A stretch of 59,597 nucleotides of DNA from Pseudomonadota bacterium (GCA_021782315.1 JAJXVG010000002.1:1-59597); one strand, 5' to 3'. Shown: positions 46,597-56,208, counted from the stretch's first letter. Notes: a model not told the origin generated them from the letters alone. Made by a program: numbers and translations.

Positions 46597-47463
46597 ATGA
46601 CCTCGCGCCTTCCTGTATCGCAGACTGAGCATTTGCCGAGTTGGCATGCCGAGTTGCATCTTGGCTTTGCCCTTGCCGGCGAACGAACGGTGCTGCGCGA
46701 AAACCGGCATCGGGGGCCGTTGCGCGTGCAGAAGGCGCTTTATCCGGAAGGCGATGCGGTCTGTCAGGCCATTTTTCTGCACCCACCTTCGGGTATTGCC
46801 GGTGGTGATCAATTGGCGATTTCGGTCGAGGTCGGCGCAGGCGCCCATGCTCAACTGACGACGCCGGGCGCTGGAAAGTGGTATCGCAGTGCTGGTGCCG
46901 AAGCTGCGCAGGGCTTGGCTTTCACGGTGGGCGAGAGCGCCACGCTGGAATGGCTGCCGCAGGAAACGATTATTTTCGACGGTGCGCGTGCGCGCATGGA
47001 AACCCGAGTAGAGCTGGCTGCCGACAGCCGTTATATCGGCTGGGACATTCTCTGCCTTGGGCGGGCTGCTGCCGGTGAGCGTTTTGAAAACGGCCGTTTT
47101 GATCTCTTTTTTCGGGTTGACCGTGGGAATGCCCCGATCTGGATTGAGCGCGGCGGTTTCGACGGCAACGACACGATGTTGAGCAGCCCGGTCGGCTGGG
47201 CTGGTGCCACGGTGTGCGGCACCTTGCTGTGCGTCTTTCCCGAATTGCCTCAGCAAGCTGTTGCTCTCCTTGAAGCCTGCCGCAAAGTCATCGCCGTCGA
47301 TGGCGCCAATCATGGCCTGAGCGCCTTGCCCGGCATCCTCGTCGCCCGTTACCTCGGCAACAGCAGCGAGGCCGCCCGCTTGTGGTTTGCCGCGCTGTGG
47401 GAAGTCCTGCGACCGGCCTGCTGCGGCCGTCCGGCCGTTATCCCCCGCATCTGGAATACCTGA
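46597..47463 (+). CDS. ureD: Urease accessory protein UreD
   Basis: A 288-residue protein that joins UreF and UreG on apo-urease for nickel insertion. Recognised by AQLTTPGAGKWYRS, WLPQETIIFDGA and a C-terminal WEVLRP. ATG 46597 gives the usual length. No ribosome site is visible and the promoter -10 may directly precede it, so the message may be leaderless. First gene of ureDABCEFG. Confidence 0.95.
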   Translation: MTSRLPVSQTEHLPSWHAELHLGFALAGERTVLRENRHRGPLRVQKALYPEGDAVCQAIFLHPPSGIAGGDQLAISVEVGAGAHAQLTTPGAGKWYRSAGAEAAQGLAFTVGESATLEWLPQETIIFDGARARMETRVELAADSRYIGWDILCLGRAAAGERFENGRFDLFFRVDRGNAPIWIERGGFDGNDTMLSSPVGWAGATVCGTLLCVFPELPQQAVALLEACRKVIAVDGANHGLSALPGILVARYLGNSSEAARLWFAALWEVLRPACCGRPAVIPRIWNT

Positions 47464-47472
47464 GGAGTCGCC

Positions 47473-47775
47473 ATGGAACTGACACCCCGCGAGAAAGACA
47501 AGTTGCTGATCTTCACCGCCGGCCTCCTCGCCGAGCGGCGCAAGGCCAAGGGCCTGAAACTGAACTACCCGGAAGCCGTGGCGCTGATCACCTGCGCCAT
47601 CATGGAAGGCGCCCGCGAAGGCAGGACCGTCGCCGAGTTGATGCACGCCGGCACGCAGGTATTGACTCGCGCCGACGTGATGGACGGCATCGCCGAGCTG
47701 ATTCCGGAAATCCAGATCGAGGCCACCTTCCCGGACGGTACCAAGCTGGTCACCGTACATAACCCCATCGTTTGA
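47473..47775 (+). CDS. ureA: Urease gamma subunit
   Basis: A 100-residue subunit of the (alpha-beta-gamma)3 urease. [21 protein letters not shown] at the N-terminus and [17 protein letters not shown] at the end match the family closely. GAGG lies before the ATG. Nine bases separate it from each of ureD and ureB. Confidence 0.98.
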   Translation: MELTPREKDKLLIFTAGLLAERRKAKGLKLNYPEAVALITCAIMEGAREGRTVAELMHAGTQVLTRADVMDGIAELIPEIQIEATFPDGTKLVTVHNPIV

Positions 47776-47784
47776 GGCGCTGAC

Positions 47785-48090
47785 ATGATCCCCGGAGAAC
47801 TCCTCGCCGAACCCGGCGAACTCGAACTCAACGCCGGCCGCCCAACCATCGCGCTGGTCGTTGCCAATACCGGCGACCGGCCAATCCAGGTCGGCTCGCA
47901 CTACCATTTTTACGAAACCAATGCCGGCCTCTCCTTCGACCGCGAAGCAACGCGCGGCTTCCGCCTCGACATCGCTGCCGGCACCGCCGTGCGCTTCGAA
48001 CCGGGCCAGACACGCACCGTGCAACTGGTGGCTTTGGCCGGCGACCGCAAGGTCTATGGCTTCCGTGGCCTGATTCAGGGGGCGCTATGA
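47785..48090 (+). CDS. ureB: Urease beta subunit
   Basis: A 101-residue subunit. [29 protein letters not shown] and [16 protein letters not shown] are the family's conserved blocks. It stabilises the flap over the active site. Its stop overlaps the ureC start as ATGA. In some bacteria it is fused to the gamma subunit; here it is separate. Confidence 0.98.
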   Translation: MIPGELLAEPGELELNAGRPTIALVVANTGDRPIQVGSHYHFYETNAGLSFDREATRGFRLDIAAGTAVRFEPGQTRTVQLVALAGDRKVYGFRGLIQGAL

Positions 48091-49793
48091 GCACGAAGAT
48101 TTCCCGCCAGGCCTATGCCGAAATGTTCGGCCCGACGACCGGCGATCGTCTGCGCCTGGCCGATACCGAACTGATCATCGAGGTCGAGCGGGACTACACG
48201 ATCCATGGCGAGGAAGTGAAGTTCGGTGGTGGCAAGGTCATCCGTGACGGCATGGGCCAGGGCCAGCGCATCTCGGCTGAATCCGTCGATACCGTGATCA
48301 CCAACGCGCTGATCGTCGATGCCGTGACCGGCATCGTCAAGGCTGACATCGGCTTGAAGGATGGCCGCATCGCAACCATCGGCAAGGCCGGCAACCCGGA
48401 CATCCAGCCGGGCGTGACCATCGTTATCGGCCCCGGCACCGAAGTCATTGCCGGCGAAGGCATGATCGTCACCGCCGGCGGCATCGACAGCCACATCCAT
48501 TTCATCTGCCCGCAGCAGATCGACGAAGCCCTGTATTCGGGCGTGACGACAATGATCGGCGGCGGCACCGGGCCAGCCACCGGCACCTTTGCCACCACTT
48601 GCACGCCGGGGCCGTGGCACATCCACCGCATGCTGGAAGCTGCCGACGCCTTGCCGATGAACCTCGGTTTCCTCGGCAAGGGTAACGCCAGCCTGCCGGA
48701 AGCCTTGCGCGAGCAGGTCGCGGCCGGTGCCATGGGGCTCAAGCTGCACGAAGACTGGGGCACGACACCGTCCGCCATCGACTGCTGCCTGACGGTGGCC
48801 GACGAGATGGACGTCCAGGTCGCCATCCACTCCGACACCCTCAACGAATCCGGCTTCGTCGAAGCCACCTTGGGTGCCTTCAAGGGCCGCACCATCCACA
48901 CCTTCCATACCGAAGGCGCCGGCGGCGGCCACGCCCCGGACATCATCAAGGCGGTCGGGCTGTCCAACGTCTTGCCCAGTTCGACCAATCCGACCATGCC
49001 GTACACGGTGAATACCATCGACGAGCATCTCGACATGCTGATGGTTTGCCACCACCTCGACCCGAGCATCGCCGAGGACATCGCCTTCGCCGAATCGCGC
49101 ATCCGCCGCGAAACCATCGCTGCCGAAGACATCCTGCACGACCTCGGCGCCTTTTCCATGATGTCGTCGGATTCGCAGGCAATGGGCCGCGTCGGCGAAG
49201 TCATCATCCGCACCTGGCAGGCGGCGCACAAGATGAAGCTGCAACGCGGCGCCCTGCCCGAAGACTGTGCCCGTCACGACAATTTCCGCATCAAACGCTA
49301 CATCGCCAAATACACCATCAACCCGGCGCTGACCCATGGCATCGCCCACACAGTCGGCTCCATCGAAGTCGGCAAGCTGGCCGATCTGGTGCTATGGAAA
49401 CCGGCCTTCTTCGGCGTCAAACCATCGCTGATCCTGAAAGGCGGCATGATCGCCGCCGCCGCCATGGGCGACCCCAACGCCTCGATCCCGACGCCACAGC
49501 CGGTACATTACCGGCCCATGTTCGGCGGCTTCGGCAAAGCGCTGAAAACCTCGGTAACCTTTGTTTCACAGGCGGCGTTGCAGAATCCTGCGGTCAACGC
49601 CCTGAAACTGCAAAAACCGCTGATCGCCGTCTCCGGCACGCGCGCACTCAGGAAATCCGACATGGTGCACAACGGTGCGACGCCGGAAATCACCGTCGAT
49701 CCAGAAACTTACGTGGTCAAGGCCGATGGCGTGCATCTGGTCTGCCAACCGGCCACCGAATTGCCGCTGGCGCAGCGTTACTTCCTTTTCTGA
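48087..49793 (+). CDS. ureC: Urease alpha subunit (catalytic)
   Basis: A 568-residue nickel enzyme that hydrolyses urea to ammonia and carbamate. Active-site residues are intact: His 136 and 138 (DSHIHF), carbamylated Lys 219 and His 221 (GLKLHEDWG), His 248 (AIHSDT), His 274 region (EGAGGGH), mobile-flap Cys/His 321-322 (VCHH) and Asp 362 (SDSQAMG). Full-length, translationally coupled to ureB. Confidence 0.99.
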   Translation: MSTKISRQAYAEMFGPTTGDRLRLADTELIIEVERDYTIHGEEVKFGGGKVIRDGMGQGQRISAESVDTVITNALIVDAVTGIVKADIGLKDGRIATIGKAGNPDIQPGVTIVIGPGTEVIAGEGMIVTAGGIDSHIHFICPQQIDEALYSGVTTMIGGGTGPATGTFATTCTPGPWHIHRMLEAADALPMNLGFLGKGNASLPEALREQVAAGAMGLKLHEDWGTTPSAIDCCLTVADEMDVQVAIHSDTLNESGFVEATLGAFKGRTIHTFHTEGAGGGHAPDIIKAVGLSNVLPSSTNPTMPYTVNTIDEHLDMLMVCHHLDPSIAEDIAFAESRIRRETIAAEDILHDLGAFSMMSSDSQAMGRVGEVIIRTWQAAHKMKLQRGALPEDCARHDNFRIKRYIAKYTINPALTHGIAHTVGSIEVGKLADLVLWKPAFFGVKPSLILKGGMIAAAAMGDPNASIPTPQPVHYRPMFGGFGKALKTSVTFVSQAALQNPAVNALKLQKPLIAVSGTRALRKSDMVHNGATPEITVDPETYVVKADGVHLVCQPATELPLAQRYFLF

Positions 49794-49798
49794 ACCCG

Positions 49799-50338
49799 AT
49801 GCTGATCCTCAAGCAACGCACCCAATCGCCGGCTACCGACAGCGTGGCCCTTGCCTACGACGAACGCAAACGCAGCCGCCTCAAGGTCAAACTGGCTTCC
49901 GGCAGCGAGGCCGGCATATTTCTCGAGCGCGGCGATCATCTGCGCCATGGAGACAGACTGGCCGCCGAAGATGGCGGCGCCGTGGTCGAAATTCTCGCTG
50001 CACCGGAAAAGCTGATCGAAGCTTCGGCTGACAGCCCGCTGCTGTTCGCCCGCGCCGCCTACCATTTGGGCAACCGCCACGTTCCGGTGCAGATTGTTCC
50101 GACCGCAGAGGGAGGCAAACTGTGCTTCCAGTCGGATCATGTAGTGGCCGAAATGCTCCAAGGCCTGGGATGTGCAGTCGCCGCAAGCGTAGCCCCGTTC
50201 CAGCCGGAATCGGGTGCCTATGGCGCGCACGGCGGCCATCACCATCACGGCAATGAAGAAACTGCACCCGACCTGCACGACCCCGGTCACGGCCCTCATC
50301 GTTCTGTCCCCAAAATCCACCAGTTCAAGCCGCGTTGA
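49799..50338 (+). CDS. ureE: Urease accessory nickel metallochaperone UreE
   Basis: A 179-residue protein that delivers nickel to the urease assembly complex. The peptide-binding N-terminal domain and metal-binding domain (YHLGNRHVPVQI) are present. A His-rich C-terminal tail (GGHHHHG, then HDPGHGPH) binds extra nickel. It starts 5 bases after the ureC stop and overlaps the ureF start. Confidence 0.95.
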   Translation: MLILKQRTQSPATDSVALAYDERKRSRLKVKLASGSEAGIFLERGDHLRHGDRLAAEDGGAVVEILAAPEKLIEASADSPLLFARAAYHLGNRHVPVQIVPTAEGGKLCFQSDHVVAEMLQGLGCAVAASVAPFQPESGAYGAHGGHHHHGNEETAPDLHDPGHGPHRSVPKIHQFKPR

Positions 50339-51021
50339 ACGCCAACCTGCAATTTGTCCGCCTGCTGCAACTGGCCAGCCCCGCCCTGCCGGTCGGTGCT
50401 TATACCTATTCGCAAGGGCTGGAATGGGCTGTTGAATCCGGCGTCATCCGCGATGAAGTCACGGCCGGTCGCTGGATTGCCGACCTGATGCAGCACGGCA
50501 TCGGCTGCTATGAGGCGCCCCTGGTAGCGGCCTTGATGGTCGCCTGGTCAGCTGGCAACCTTGCCGAAACTGCAACCCTCAACGGCGAATTTCTGGCCAG
50601 CCGCGAATCGGCCGAATTGCGTGCCGAGACGGCACAAATGGGATTTTCCATGCGCCGCCTGCTGCATGACCTGCGTGACGAAGAACTCGCCCCCCTAGCC
50701 AAGCGTCTCGAAAACATGCCAGAAGTCGCCTTTCCTACCGTCTGGGCCGGCATCGCCGAACGCTGGCAGATTGAACCGGAAGCCGCCCTCGCCGCTTACC
50801 TGTGGTCGTGGGCCGAAAACCAGGTGATGGCTGCCTTGAAGGCCGTGCCACTGGGTCAGGCCGCCGGTCAGCGCCTGCTGGCCGAACTTGGGCGGCGGAT
50901 TCCGGAGATTGCGGTCAACGCCAAAAATCTGCCCCGATCGAACTGGTCCAACTTCACACCGGCCTTCGCCATTGCCTGTGCCCGCCACGAAACCCAATAT
51001 TCACGTCTTTTCAGATCGTAA
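50335..51021 (+). CDS. ureF: Urease accessory protein UreF
   Basis: A 228-residue all-helical protein that with UreD and UreG forms the nickel-insertion complex. [25 protein letters not shown] is the characteristic N-terminus, and [18 protein letters not shown] the central helix. The only suitable start is TTG 50335, overlapping the ureE stop (TTGA), so translation probably depends on coupling. Confidence 0.95.
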   Translation: MNANLQFVRLLQLASPALPVGAYTYSQGLEWAVESGVIRDEVTAGRWIADLMQHGIGCYEAPLVAALMVAWSAGNLAETATLNGEFLASRESAELRAETAQMGFSMRRLLHDLRDEELAPLAKRLENMPEVAFPTVWAGIAERWQIEPEAALAAYLWSWAENQVMAALKAVPLGQAAGQRLLAELGRRIPEIAVNAKNLPRSNWSNFTPAFAIACARHETQYSRLFRS

Positions 51022-51025
51022 AAAC

Positions 51026-51655
51026 ATGAGCAAACAAGCCCTTAGAGTTGGTATCGGAGGCCCCGTCGGATCCGGAAAAACGGCACTTACCCTCGCACTT
51101 TGCCAAGCCTTGCGCGATAAAATCGATATGGCCGTCGTTACCAATGACATCTACACAGCCGAGGATGCCAAATTCCTGGTCAATCATTCCGCCCTGGCCC
51201 CGGAACGCATCATCGGCGTCGAAACCGGTGGCTGCCCGCACACGGCAATTCGCGAAGATGCCTCGATTAATCTGGAAGCCATTGACCGCCTGCAACGGGC
51301 TTTTCCCGAAGTCGAATTGATCCTCGTCGAATCCGGCGGCGACAACTTGGCTGCCACCTTTTCACCGGAACTATCCGACCTGACGCTATATGTCATCGAC
51401 GTCGCCGCCGGTGAAAAAATTCCGCGCAAAGGAGGCCCCGGTATTACCAAATCGGATCTGCTGATCATCAACAAGATTGATCTCGCCCCCATGGTCGGCG
51501 CCTCCCTGGAGGTCATGGCGACCGATGCAAAAACTCAGCGCGGGGAGCGGCCCTTTGTGTTCACCAACATGAAAACCGGCACAGGGCTGGATGCCGTCAT
51601 TCGATTCATCCGCGAAAAAGGAATGCTTCAATTCAATCCATCGCACAAGGCTTAA
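51026..51655 (+). CDS. ureG: Urease accessory GTPase UreG
   Basis: A 209-residue SIMIBI GTPase whose GTP hydrolysis drives nickel insertion into urease. P-loop [11 protein letters not shown], metal-binding GGCPHTA (Cys-Pro-His), [12 protein letters not shown] and base-recognition NKIDLAP are present. Starts 4 bases after ureF. Last urease gene; no clear terminator follows. Confidence 0.97.
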   Translation: MSKQALRVGIGGPVGSGKTALTLALCQALRDKIDMAVVTNDIYTAEDAKFLVNHSALAPERIIGVETGGCPHTAIREDASINLEAIDRLQRAFPEVELILVESGGDNLAATFSPELSDLTLYVIDVAAGEKIPRKGGPGITKSDLLIINKIDLAPMVGASLEVMATDAKTQRGERPFVFTNMKTGTGLDAVIRFIREKGMLQFNPSHKA

Positions 51656-52005
51656 GAGACAGCCAGCTGCATCCTGAAGACGGTTTCATACCCGGGAAGG
51701 CCGGGAGTGCTTGGCAAATCGACGCTCAACAACCCCGATCCTGAGACGCAGAGGATAACCCCAATGGCTGCAAATCCGCCGTTGGAGCCAGGAAAGTCGA
51801 GCTTCCGCGAAACAGCTGCTGCCGCTTTGGGCAGGCTGCTGCCGAACAACTTCACCCACATTGCTCATCAGGCAGACTCCGGTCGCGAGCAGCCATGGCA
51901 TTGATAGCACGGCCGCATCGAGAGAAAATGCCGACGGAATAGTCGTCTGATTTCGCATTGCCCGGATAAATTTCCATTTATCGCCTTTGACCCTATTGTA
52001 TTGCC
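51656..52005. other. Intergenic region after ureG
   Basis: 350 bases between ureG and the AraC-type gene. Open frames exist on both strands (for example 51652-51861 minus), but none has a convincing ribosome site or recognisable sequence. The right end, AT-rich from about 51940, probably holds the promoter of the AraC-type gene. Nothing else seen. Confidence 0.4.
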
Positions 52006-53037
52006 GTGACCTCTCTTGCCATTCTGCTCGCCGGTTTCTCGATATTCAGCGCCATCAGCCTTGCGCTGACGCATTTTCGCGGCGACCAGTACCAGGACCA
52101 GTCGATGTCGCGCCTGATGGGACTATTCCTGCTGCTGGCATTGAGCGGCCTGCAGATCGCACACTTCCTGTGGTTGTATCTCGATCAGGAATGGGTGGCA
52201 ACGCTGCCCTACCGCATGACCCTGTTTGCCGTGGCGCCTTCCTTTTTCCTGTTCAGCCAGCCCTTGCTGGGCCCCAAGGCGTCACCCGCGATCAGGCCCA
52301 CGCTTCTCGGTCACGCGCTGCCAATCGGGATGTCCCCCTTCCTGCCTGACGATCTGGCCCTGCCGCTGGCCTTCATGCTTGGCGCCGGCTACCTGCTTTG
52401 GCTGGCGCGCAGTCTCTACGCCCTGCGCGCCGAGCGGGCGAGCTTCCAGCGGGAAATGATCCTGCTCGGCAGCGCATTCGGTATAGCCATCGGCGTCTCG
52501 GCGCTCGGACTGGCCCAAACGTCCTTGCCTGGCAAACTGTTTTTCAGCCTGTACGCGATCTCGATAGGCAGCGCCTTCTTTCTGGTTCAAACCACGCTCG
52601 GCCTGCGGCCGAGGCTGTCCGTCGAGCTCAGGGAAACCGTGCAGACAGCCTATGCCAGCTCGACCTTGACCCATGTCGATTGCGATGCCGCGCTGGCGAG
52701 GCTGAATACCCTGATGACAGCCGACCGAATCTATATCGATCCGGAACTGAGCCTGCCCGGCCTGGCTGAACGTCTCGGAGTCAACACCCACCAGTTGTCG
52801 GAACTGATCAACGCCCGCCTGGGCAAGGGTTTCTCCCGCTATCTGCGTGAGCAGCGCATAGCAGCCGCCAAAGCCATGTTGTGTGATGAACCGTCGGCCT
52901 CTGTCCTGTCCGTTGGACTCAGCGTGGGATTTACCTCGCAGTCGAATTTCTATGAGGCCTTCCGCGAGATCGAGGGCATGACCCCCGGCCGGTTCCGCAA
53001 GCTCCGCGCAGCGGGGCATCCGGATAGCACCTATTGA
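52006..53037 (+). CDS. Membrane-anchored AraC-family regulator
   Basis: A 343-residue protein with about six to seven N-terminal membrane helices (1-205) and a C-terminal AraC-type double helix-turn-helix (about 235-338; LSLPGLAERLGVNTHQLSELIN and SVGLSVGFTSQSNFYEAFREIEGMTPGRFRK). The membrane part probably senses an envelope or external signal and controls DNA binding directly. GTG start. The neighbouring operon at 53160 is the likeliest target. Confidence 0.88.
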   Translation: MTSLAILLAGFSIFSAISLALTHFRGDQYQDQSMSRLMGLFLLLALSGLQIAHFLWLYLDQEWVATLPYRMTLFAVAPSFFLFSQPLLGPKASPAIRPTLLGHALPIGMSPFLPDDLALPLAFMLGAGYLLWLARSLYALRAERASFQREMILLGSAFGIAIGVSALGLAQTSLPGKLFFSLYAISIGSAFFLVQTTLGLRPRLSVELRETVQTAYASSTLTHVDCDAALARLNTLMTADRIYIDPELSLPGLAERLGVNTHQLSELINARLGKGFSRYLREQRIAAAKAMLCDEPSASVLSVGLSVGFTSQSNFYEAFREIEGMTPGRFRKLRAAGHPDSTY

Positions 53038-53047
53038 CTGGCCGAAA

Positions 53048-53101
53048 CTGCGGAATGATCTTTCCGCAGCCGAAAAATGTTCCGTTTCGATAAAAACGGA
53101 A
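53048..53101. promoter_or_regulatory. Two adjacent inverted repeats upstream of the 53160 operon
   Basis: CTGCGGAA...TTCCGCAG (53048-53069, loop 6) and TTCCGTTT...AAACGGAA (53080-53101, loop 6) lie 10 bases apart just after the AraC-type stop. Neither has a T-run on the plus strand. They may terminate the regulator gene, or be operators for the next operon. Confidence 0.45.
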
Positions 53102-53159
53102 GAATTCGTGGCGACCGATCACCAAACTGAAGGCTCCAGTCACCGATCGGGAGCCTTTC

Positions 53160-53495
53160 ATGAATCCTTACCTTCTGCTGTTTGCTGAACTTCTCATCAG
53201 CATCGTCGCCAGCCTGGCGGTACTTCATATCCTGTACCGTCCGCTGGTCAATGTGCTTGACCGGGTCTGCCCCGATGAGCAGGCCGCTTCCTTCTGGTTG
53301 CTCTACACCAGGATGATGCTGATGCTTGCCCCGCTGGTCCTGGTGCTGACGGTCGATCTGATCTCGAACTTCAGCAATCCGCTCGATACCTTGCGCCTTG
53401 CCCTGGTGGCGGCATTGGTCGGCTTGCTGATCGGCCTGCTCATGATCGGCAAGCGTCTGACCCAGTTCATCGCAGCGTCGCGGCAGGGCGCCTGA
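53160..53495 (+). CDS. Small membrane protein of unknown function
   Basis: A 111-residue protein with three hydrophobic helices (about 5-27, 45-68, 78-97). No family recognised. GGGAGC lies a short distance before the ATG. Its stop shares a base with the start of the SDR gene (TGATG), the first of several overlaps in this four-gene operon. Confidence 0.72.
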   Translation: MNPYLLLFAELLISIVASLAVLHILYRPLVNVLDRVCPDEQAASFWLLYTRMMLMLAPLVLVLTVDLISNFSNPLDTLRLALVAALVGLLIGLLMIGKRLTQFIAASRQGA

Positions 53496-54352
53496 TGAAC
53501 ATCCTGCTGACCGGGGCGAGCGGCTTCATCGGCCGCAATCTGGCCGCTGCACTGGCTGCTGCCGGACACCGCATCAAGCCGGCATGCCGGAGCGCGGGCA
53601 TCGACTTCAGCCGCATGCTGTCGGTGGCCGACTGGCTACCGCAGCTCGCCGGCGTCGATGCCGTCATCAACAGCGTCGGCATCATCGGGGAACGCGGCGC
53701 CCAGCGTTTTGAACGCCTGCACACCCTCGCGCCGTCGGCATTGTTTCGCGCCTGCGCCCAATCCGGCGTCCGGCGGGTGGTGCAGATCTCGGCGCTGGGC
53801 GCTGACGCGACGGCGTTTTCCGCCTACCACCTGAGCAAGCGAGCCGCCGACGACTGCCTGCGCAACCTCGATGTCGACTGGTTCGTGCTGCGCCCTTCGT
53901 TGATTTACGGCTGCGGCGGCAAGAGCGCGGAACTGTTCATGCGCCTGGCGAGGCTGCCCCTCATCCCGGTCATCGGCAATGGGCAGCAGGAACTGCAGCC
54001 TGTGCATATCAGCGACATCGTGGCCGTCGTCATGCACAGCCTGACGTCCCCCAGGACGATGCAGACGCTGGACATCGTCGGCCCTGAAACATTCACCTTC
54101 GCCGGGTGGCTGCAAACGATGCGCCAGGCGCAGGGCTTGCCCCCGACCCGGCTTGTTCACATTCCATTCCGGGCGGCAATGGCGCTGACCCGGGTCGGAC
54201 GGCACTTCAACCCGATGCTGCAAGCAGAGAACCTGCGCATGCTGCAGACCGGATACCGGGCCGATGGCCGAGCGCTGACGCAGTTTCTCGGGCGCCCGCC
54301 GGTAACGGCCAAGCCCGGCCTGTTTTTCTCCGCAGTCGATCCGGGGGCATGA
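53495..54352 (+). CDS. NAD(P)-dependent SDR/epimerase-like protein
   Basis: A 285-residue atypical short-chain dehydrogenase. The nucleotide motif TGASGFIGRNLA is at the start. The usual YxxxK catalytic pair is seen as YHLSKRAA (about 109-114). Related to the NDUFA9/complex-I-associated and NmrA-like group (VLRPSLIYG, PVHISDIVAVV). Substrate unknown. Overlaps the next gene as ATGA. Confidence 0.85.
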   Translation: MNILLTGASGFIGRNLAAALAAAGHRIKPACRSAGIDFSRMLSVADWLPQLAGVDAVINSVGIIGERGAQRFERLHTLAPSALFRACAQSGVRRVVQISALGADATAFSAYHLSKRAADDCLRNLDVDWFVLRPSLIYGCGGKSAELFMRLARLPLIPVIGNGQQELQPVHISDIVAVVMHSLTSPRTMQTLDIVGPETFTFAGWLQTMRQAQGLPPTRLVHIPFRAAMALTRVGRHFNPMLQAENLRMLQTGYRADGRALTQFLGRPPVTAKPGLFFSAVDPGA

Positions 54353-54831
54353 TGACCTACACCGTGCTCAAAACACTGCATATTCTCAGCATGGTGCTTC
54401 TCTTCGGCACCGGTCTCGGCAGCGCGTTCTACAAGTGGATGGCCGACCGCAGCGGCAACCTTGCCCATATCGCGGTCACCAACCGCCATGTCGTATTGGC
54501 CGACTGGATCTTCACCACGCCGACCATCGTCTTTCAGCCGATCAGCGGCCTGTGGATGGTCTGTCTGCTCGATCTGCCGCTGACCACGCCGTGGATAGCG
54601 GCCAGCTTTTTCCTCTTCTTCGTCGCCGGCGCCTGTTGGTTTCCCGTGGTCTGGCTGCAGATTCGCATGCAGCAGATCGCCGCCGATGCCGTCGCCGAAG
54701 GATCGGCCTTGCCGGCGATTTACTGGCGGATGGCACGCTGGTGGTTCTGGCTGGGCGTGCCCGCCTTTACGGCAATGATTGCCGTGGTGGCGCTGATGGT
54801 CTTCAAAGACATTCCGGGAGTCGGATCATGA
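54349..54831 (+). CDS. DUF2269 family membrane protein
   Basis: About 160 residues with four membrane helices. The start TVLKTLHILSMVLLFGTGLG matches DUF2269 proteins, which have no established function. Two adjacent ATGs (54349, 54352) are possible. The stop overlaps the next ATG. Commonly seen beside oxidoreductase and DUF4166 genes, suggesting a shared envelope or lipid role (inference). Confidence 0.82.
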   Translation: MMTYTVLKTLHILSMVLLFGTGLGSAFYKWMADRSGNLAHIAVTNRHVVLADWIFTTPTIVFQPISGLWMVCLLDLPLTTPWIAASFFLFFVAGACWFPVVWLQIRMQQIAADAVAEGSALPAIYWRMARWWFWLGVPAFTAMIAVVALMVFKDIPGVGS

Positions 54832-55406
54832 AAAGTTTGATGCAACAGGCACTCGGCGCCGACTGGGACAGGCTACCGCCGGTCTTGCAGGCACATTACC
54901 GCTTCGGCACGACGACCGAGACCGGTCGGATGGATATCGAGTATCCGCGATTCATGCAACCGTTTCTGAGCCTGTTCAGGGTATTCGGGGCGCTGGTCAA
55001 TCGTCCTGGTCGGCAGGTGGCAACGGTGGTTGAAAAGCGCGTTGTCGGCGAACGGCAGGATTGGCGGCGCACCATCACCTACGCCGACGGGCGGGTGATC
55101 CATTTCGACAGCTTCTGGATCCCGGCCGGCCACGGCCGGTTGATCGAATTCGTCAATCCTGCGCTCGGACTGCAGATGGCTCCGTACGTGACCGGGGAGC
55201 GGCTCCACTATCGCGGCGTCCGCTTCATCGTGAAGCTGGGAGCGATCCAGTTGCCGATTCCTGAATGGATGGTGCTGGGCCACACCACCATCGTCGAGAC
55301 AGCGATCGATGAAAGCCACTTTGTCATGGACTTCCGCCTGACTCATCCGCTGTTCGGGCAGCTTTTCCGCTATTCCGGCCAATTCGGGATTGCCTCAAAC
55401 ACCTAA
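54828..55406 (+). CDS. DUF4166 domain protein
   Basis: A 192-residue soluble protein; MKSLMQQALGADWDRLPPVLQAHY and the later FWIPAGHGRLIEFVNPALGLQM fit DUF4166. In other genomes this domain occurs fused or adjacent to saccharopine-dehydrogenase or SDR-like enzymes. No catalytic residues can be named. Last gene of the operon. Confidence 0.8.
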   Translation: MKSLMQQALGADWDRLPPVLQAHYRFGTTTETGRMDIEYPRFMQPFLSLFRVFGALVNRPGRQVATVVEKRVVGERQDWRRTITYADGRVIHFDSFWIPAGHGRLIEFVNPALGLQMAPYVTGERLHYRGVRFIVKLGAIQLPIPEWMVLGHTTIVETAIDESHFVMDFRLTHPLFGQLFRYSGQFGIASNT

Positions 55407-55418
55407 ACGCCTATGCGG

Positions 55419-55694
55419 TCAGGGCCATTTCTGCGCTGCGTGTTTGACGCGCAGCACTTCAACGACCTGACCAACAACTCGGTAAATCAAAAGGTAATTC
55501 GGATGCACCACAAGTTCGCGCGTCCCTTTCACTCGGCCAACGCGTCCCATGTTCGGGTGTTGGTCGAGCTGCTCGGCCTTCTCCATGAGCAAATCACCCA
55601 GCTCAACAGCCGCTAACGGTTTGTCCCCGGCAATGTGCGCGGTGATGCTCTTGCGGTCGGCAATCGCAGTTTGTTTCCATACCGGCAAGATCAG
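55419..55694 (-). CDS. RelE/ParE-type toxin
   Basis: About 91 residues. The ParE/RelE fold is shown by MEKAEQLDQHPNMGRVGRV..TRELVVHPNYLLIYRVVGQVVEVLRVKH. In this family, toxins either block gyrase or cleave mRNA; the ParE type seems likelier from NPNYLLIYRV-like strands. The start is ambiguous: CTG 55694, overlapping the antitoxin stop (CTGA), or TTG 55688. Both imply coupling to the antitoxin gene upstream. Confidence 0.85.
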   Translation of the reverse strand: MILPVWKQTAIADRKSITAHIAGDKPLAAVELGDLLMEKAEQLDQHPNMGRVGRVKGTRELVVHPNYLLIYRVVGQVVEVLRVKHAAQKWP

Positions 55695-56152
55695 CCGCCC
55701 ACCTGCTTGGCTTGCTTGAGCAGGGCGGCGCGCTCGGTAGCCCATTCGGCGATTACCTGATCATGCGGCACGCTCGGGCGCGGGTCGTCGATGGCTTCCT
55801 GTACTTCCTTGGCCAGCCATCCTTTATAGGCGGCGGCTTCGTGCGCGTTACGGAGCCGTTCTGAGGCGGCGGCGCGGGAACGTTCAGCCTTGAGCATGAT
55901 CGGGTCGTAGCGCGAGGCATCGACATTGTACTTGGTGACGCCAATATCCTTGAGGTAGCCAACGAGGGTTTCAAACTTCCGGAAGATGCGAACGGCGCCG
56001 CGCTTGGCCGCCAGGGTGCGCTCGGTCATGCCGTACTGGATGACCACGCCCCAGCCGCCGGGCTGGCCAACGATGTTAGCGCCGCGCACGGCGCCAGCTT
56101 CAACGAGGCGGGAAAGCGTTACGTGGTCGATAATGTCAGGGGCAGTAGCCAT
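55691..56152 (-). CDS. Antitoxin: ParC-like N-domain fused to PaaA-like C-domain
   Basis: A 153-residue protein. The C-terminal 45 residues (WLAKEVQEAIDDPRPSVPHDQVIAE) match the toxin-binding segment of PaaA/ParD-type antitoxins. The N-terminal 75 (VRGANIVGQPGGWGVVIQYGMTER...FETLVGYLKDIG) resembles plasmid ParC-type partition-associated proteins. It is much longer than usual antitoxins (60-90). AAGGTG precedes the ATG. Forms an antitoxin-first operon with the toxin. Confidence 0.78.
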   Translation of the reverse strand: MATAPDIIDHVTLSRLVEAGAVRGANIVGQPGGWGVVIQYGMTERTLAAKRGAVRIFRKFETLVGYLKDIGVTKYNVDASRYDPIMLKAERSRAAASERLRNAHEAAAYKGWLAKEVQEAIDDPRPSVPHDQVIAEWATERAALLKQAKQVGG

Positions 56153-56176
56153 ATTGTCACCTTTTGGGCGATTGAG

Positions 56177-56208
56177 TCATAATGCACAATACACCCGTAT
56201 CATTATGA
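56177..56208. promoter_or_regulatory. Inverted repeat upstream of the toxin-antitoxin operon
   Basis: TCATAATG (56177-56184) and CATTATGA (56201-56208) form an 8-bp inverted repeat with a 16-base spacer in an AT-rich region 25 bases upstream of the antitoxin start. A suitable operator for autorepression by the antitoxin complex. Confidence 0.5.

Noticed and set aside
51652-51958. Two minus-strand frames after ureG
   Set aside because: Overlapping frames without ribosome sites or family patterns; could be remnants but unsupported.
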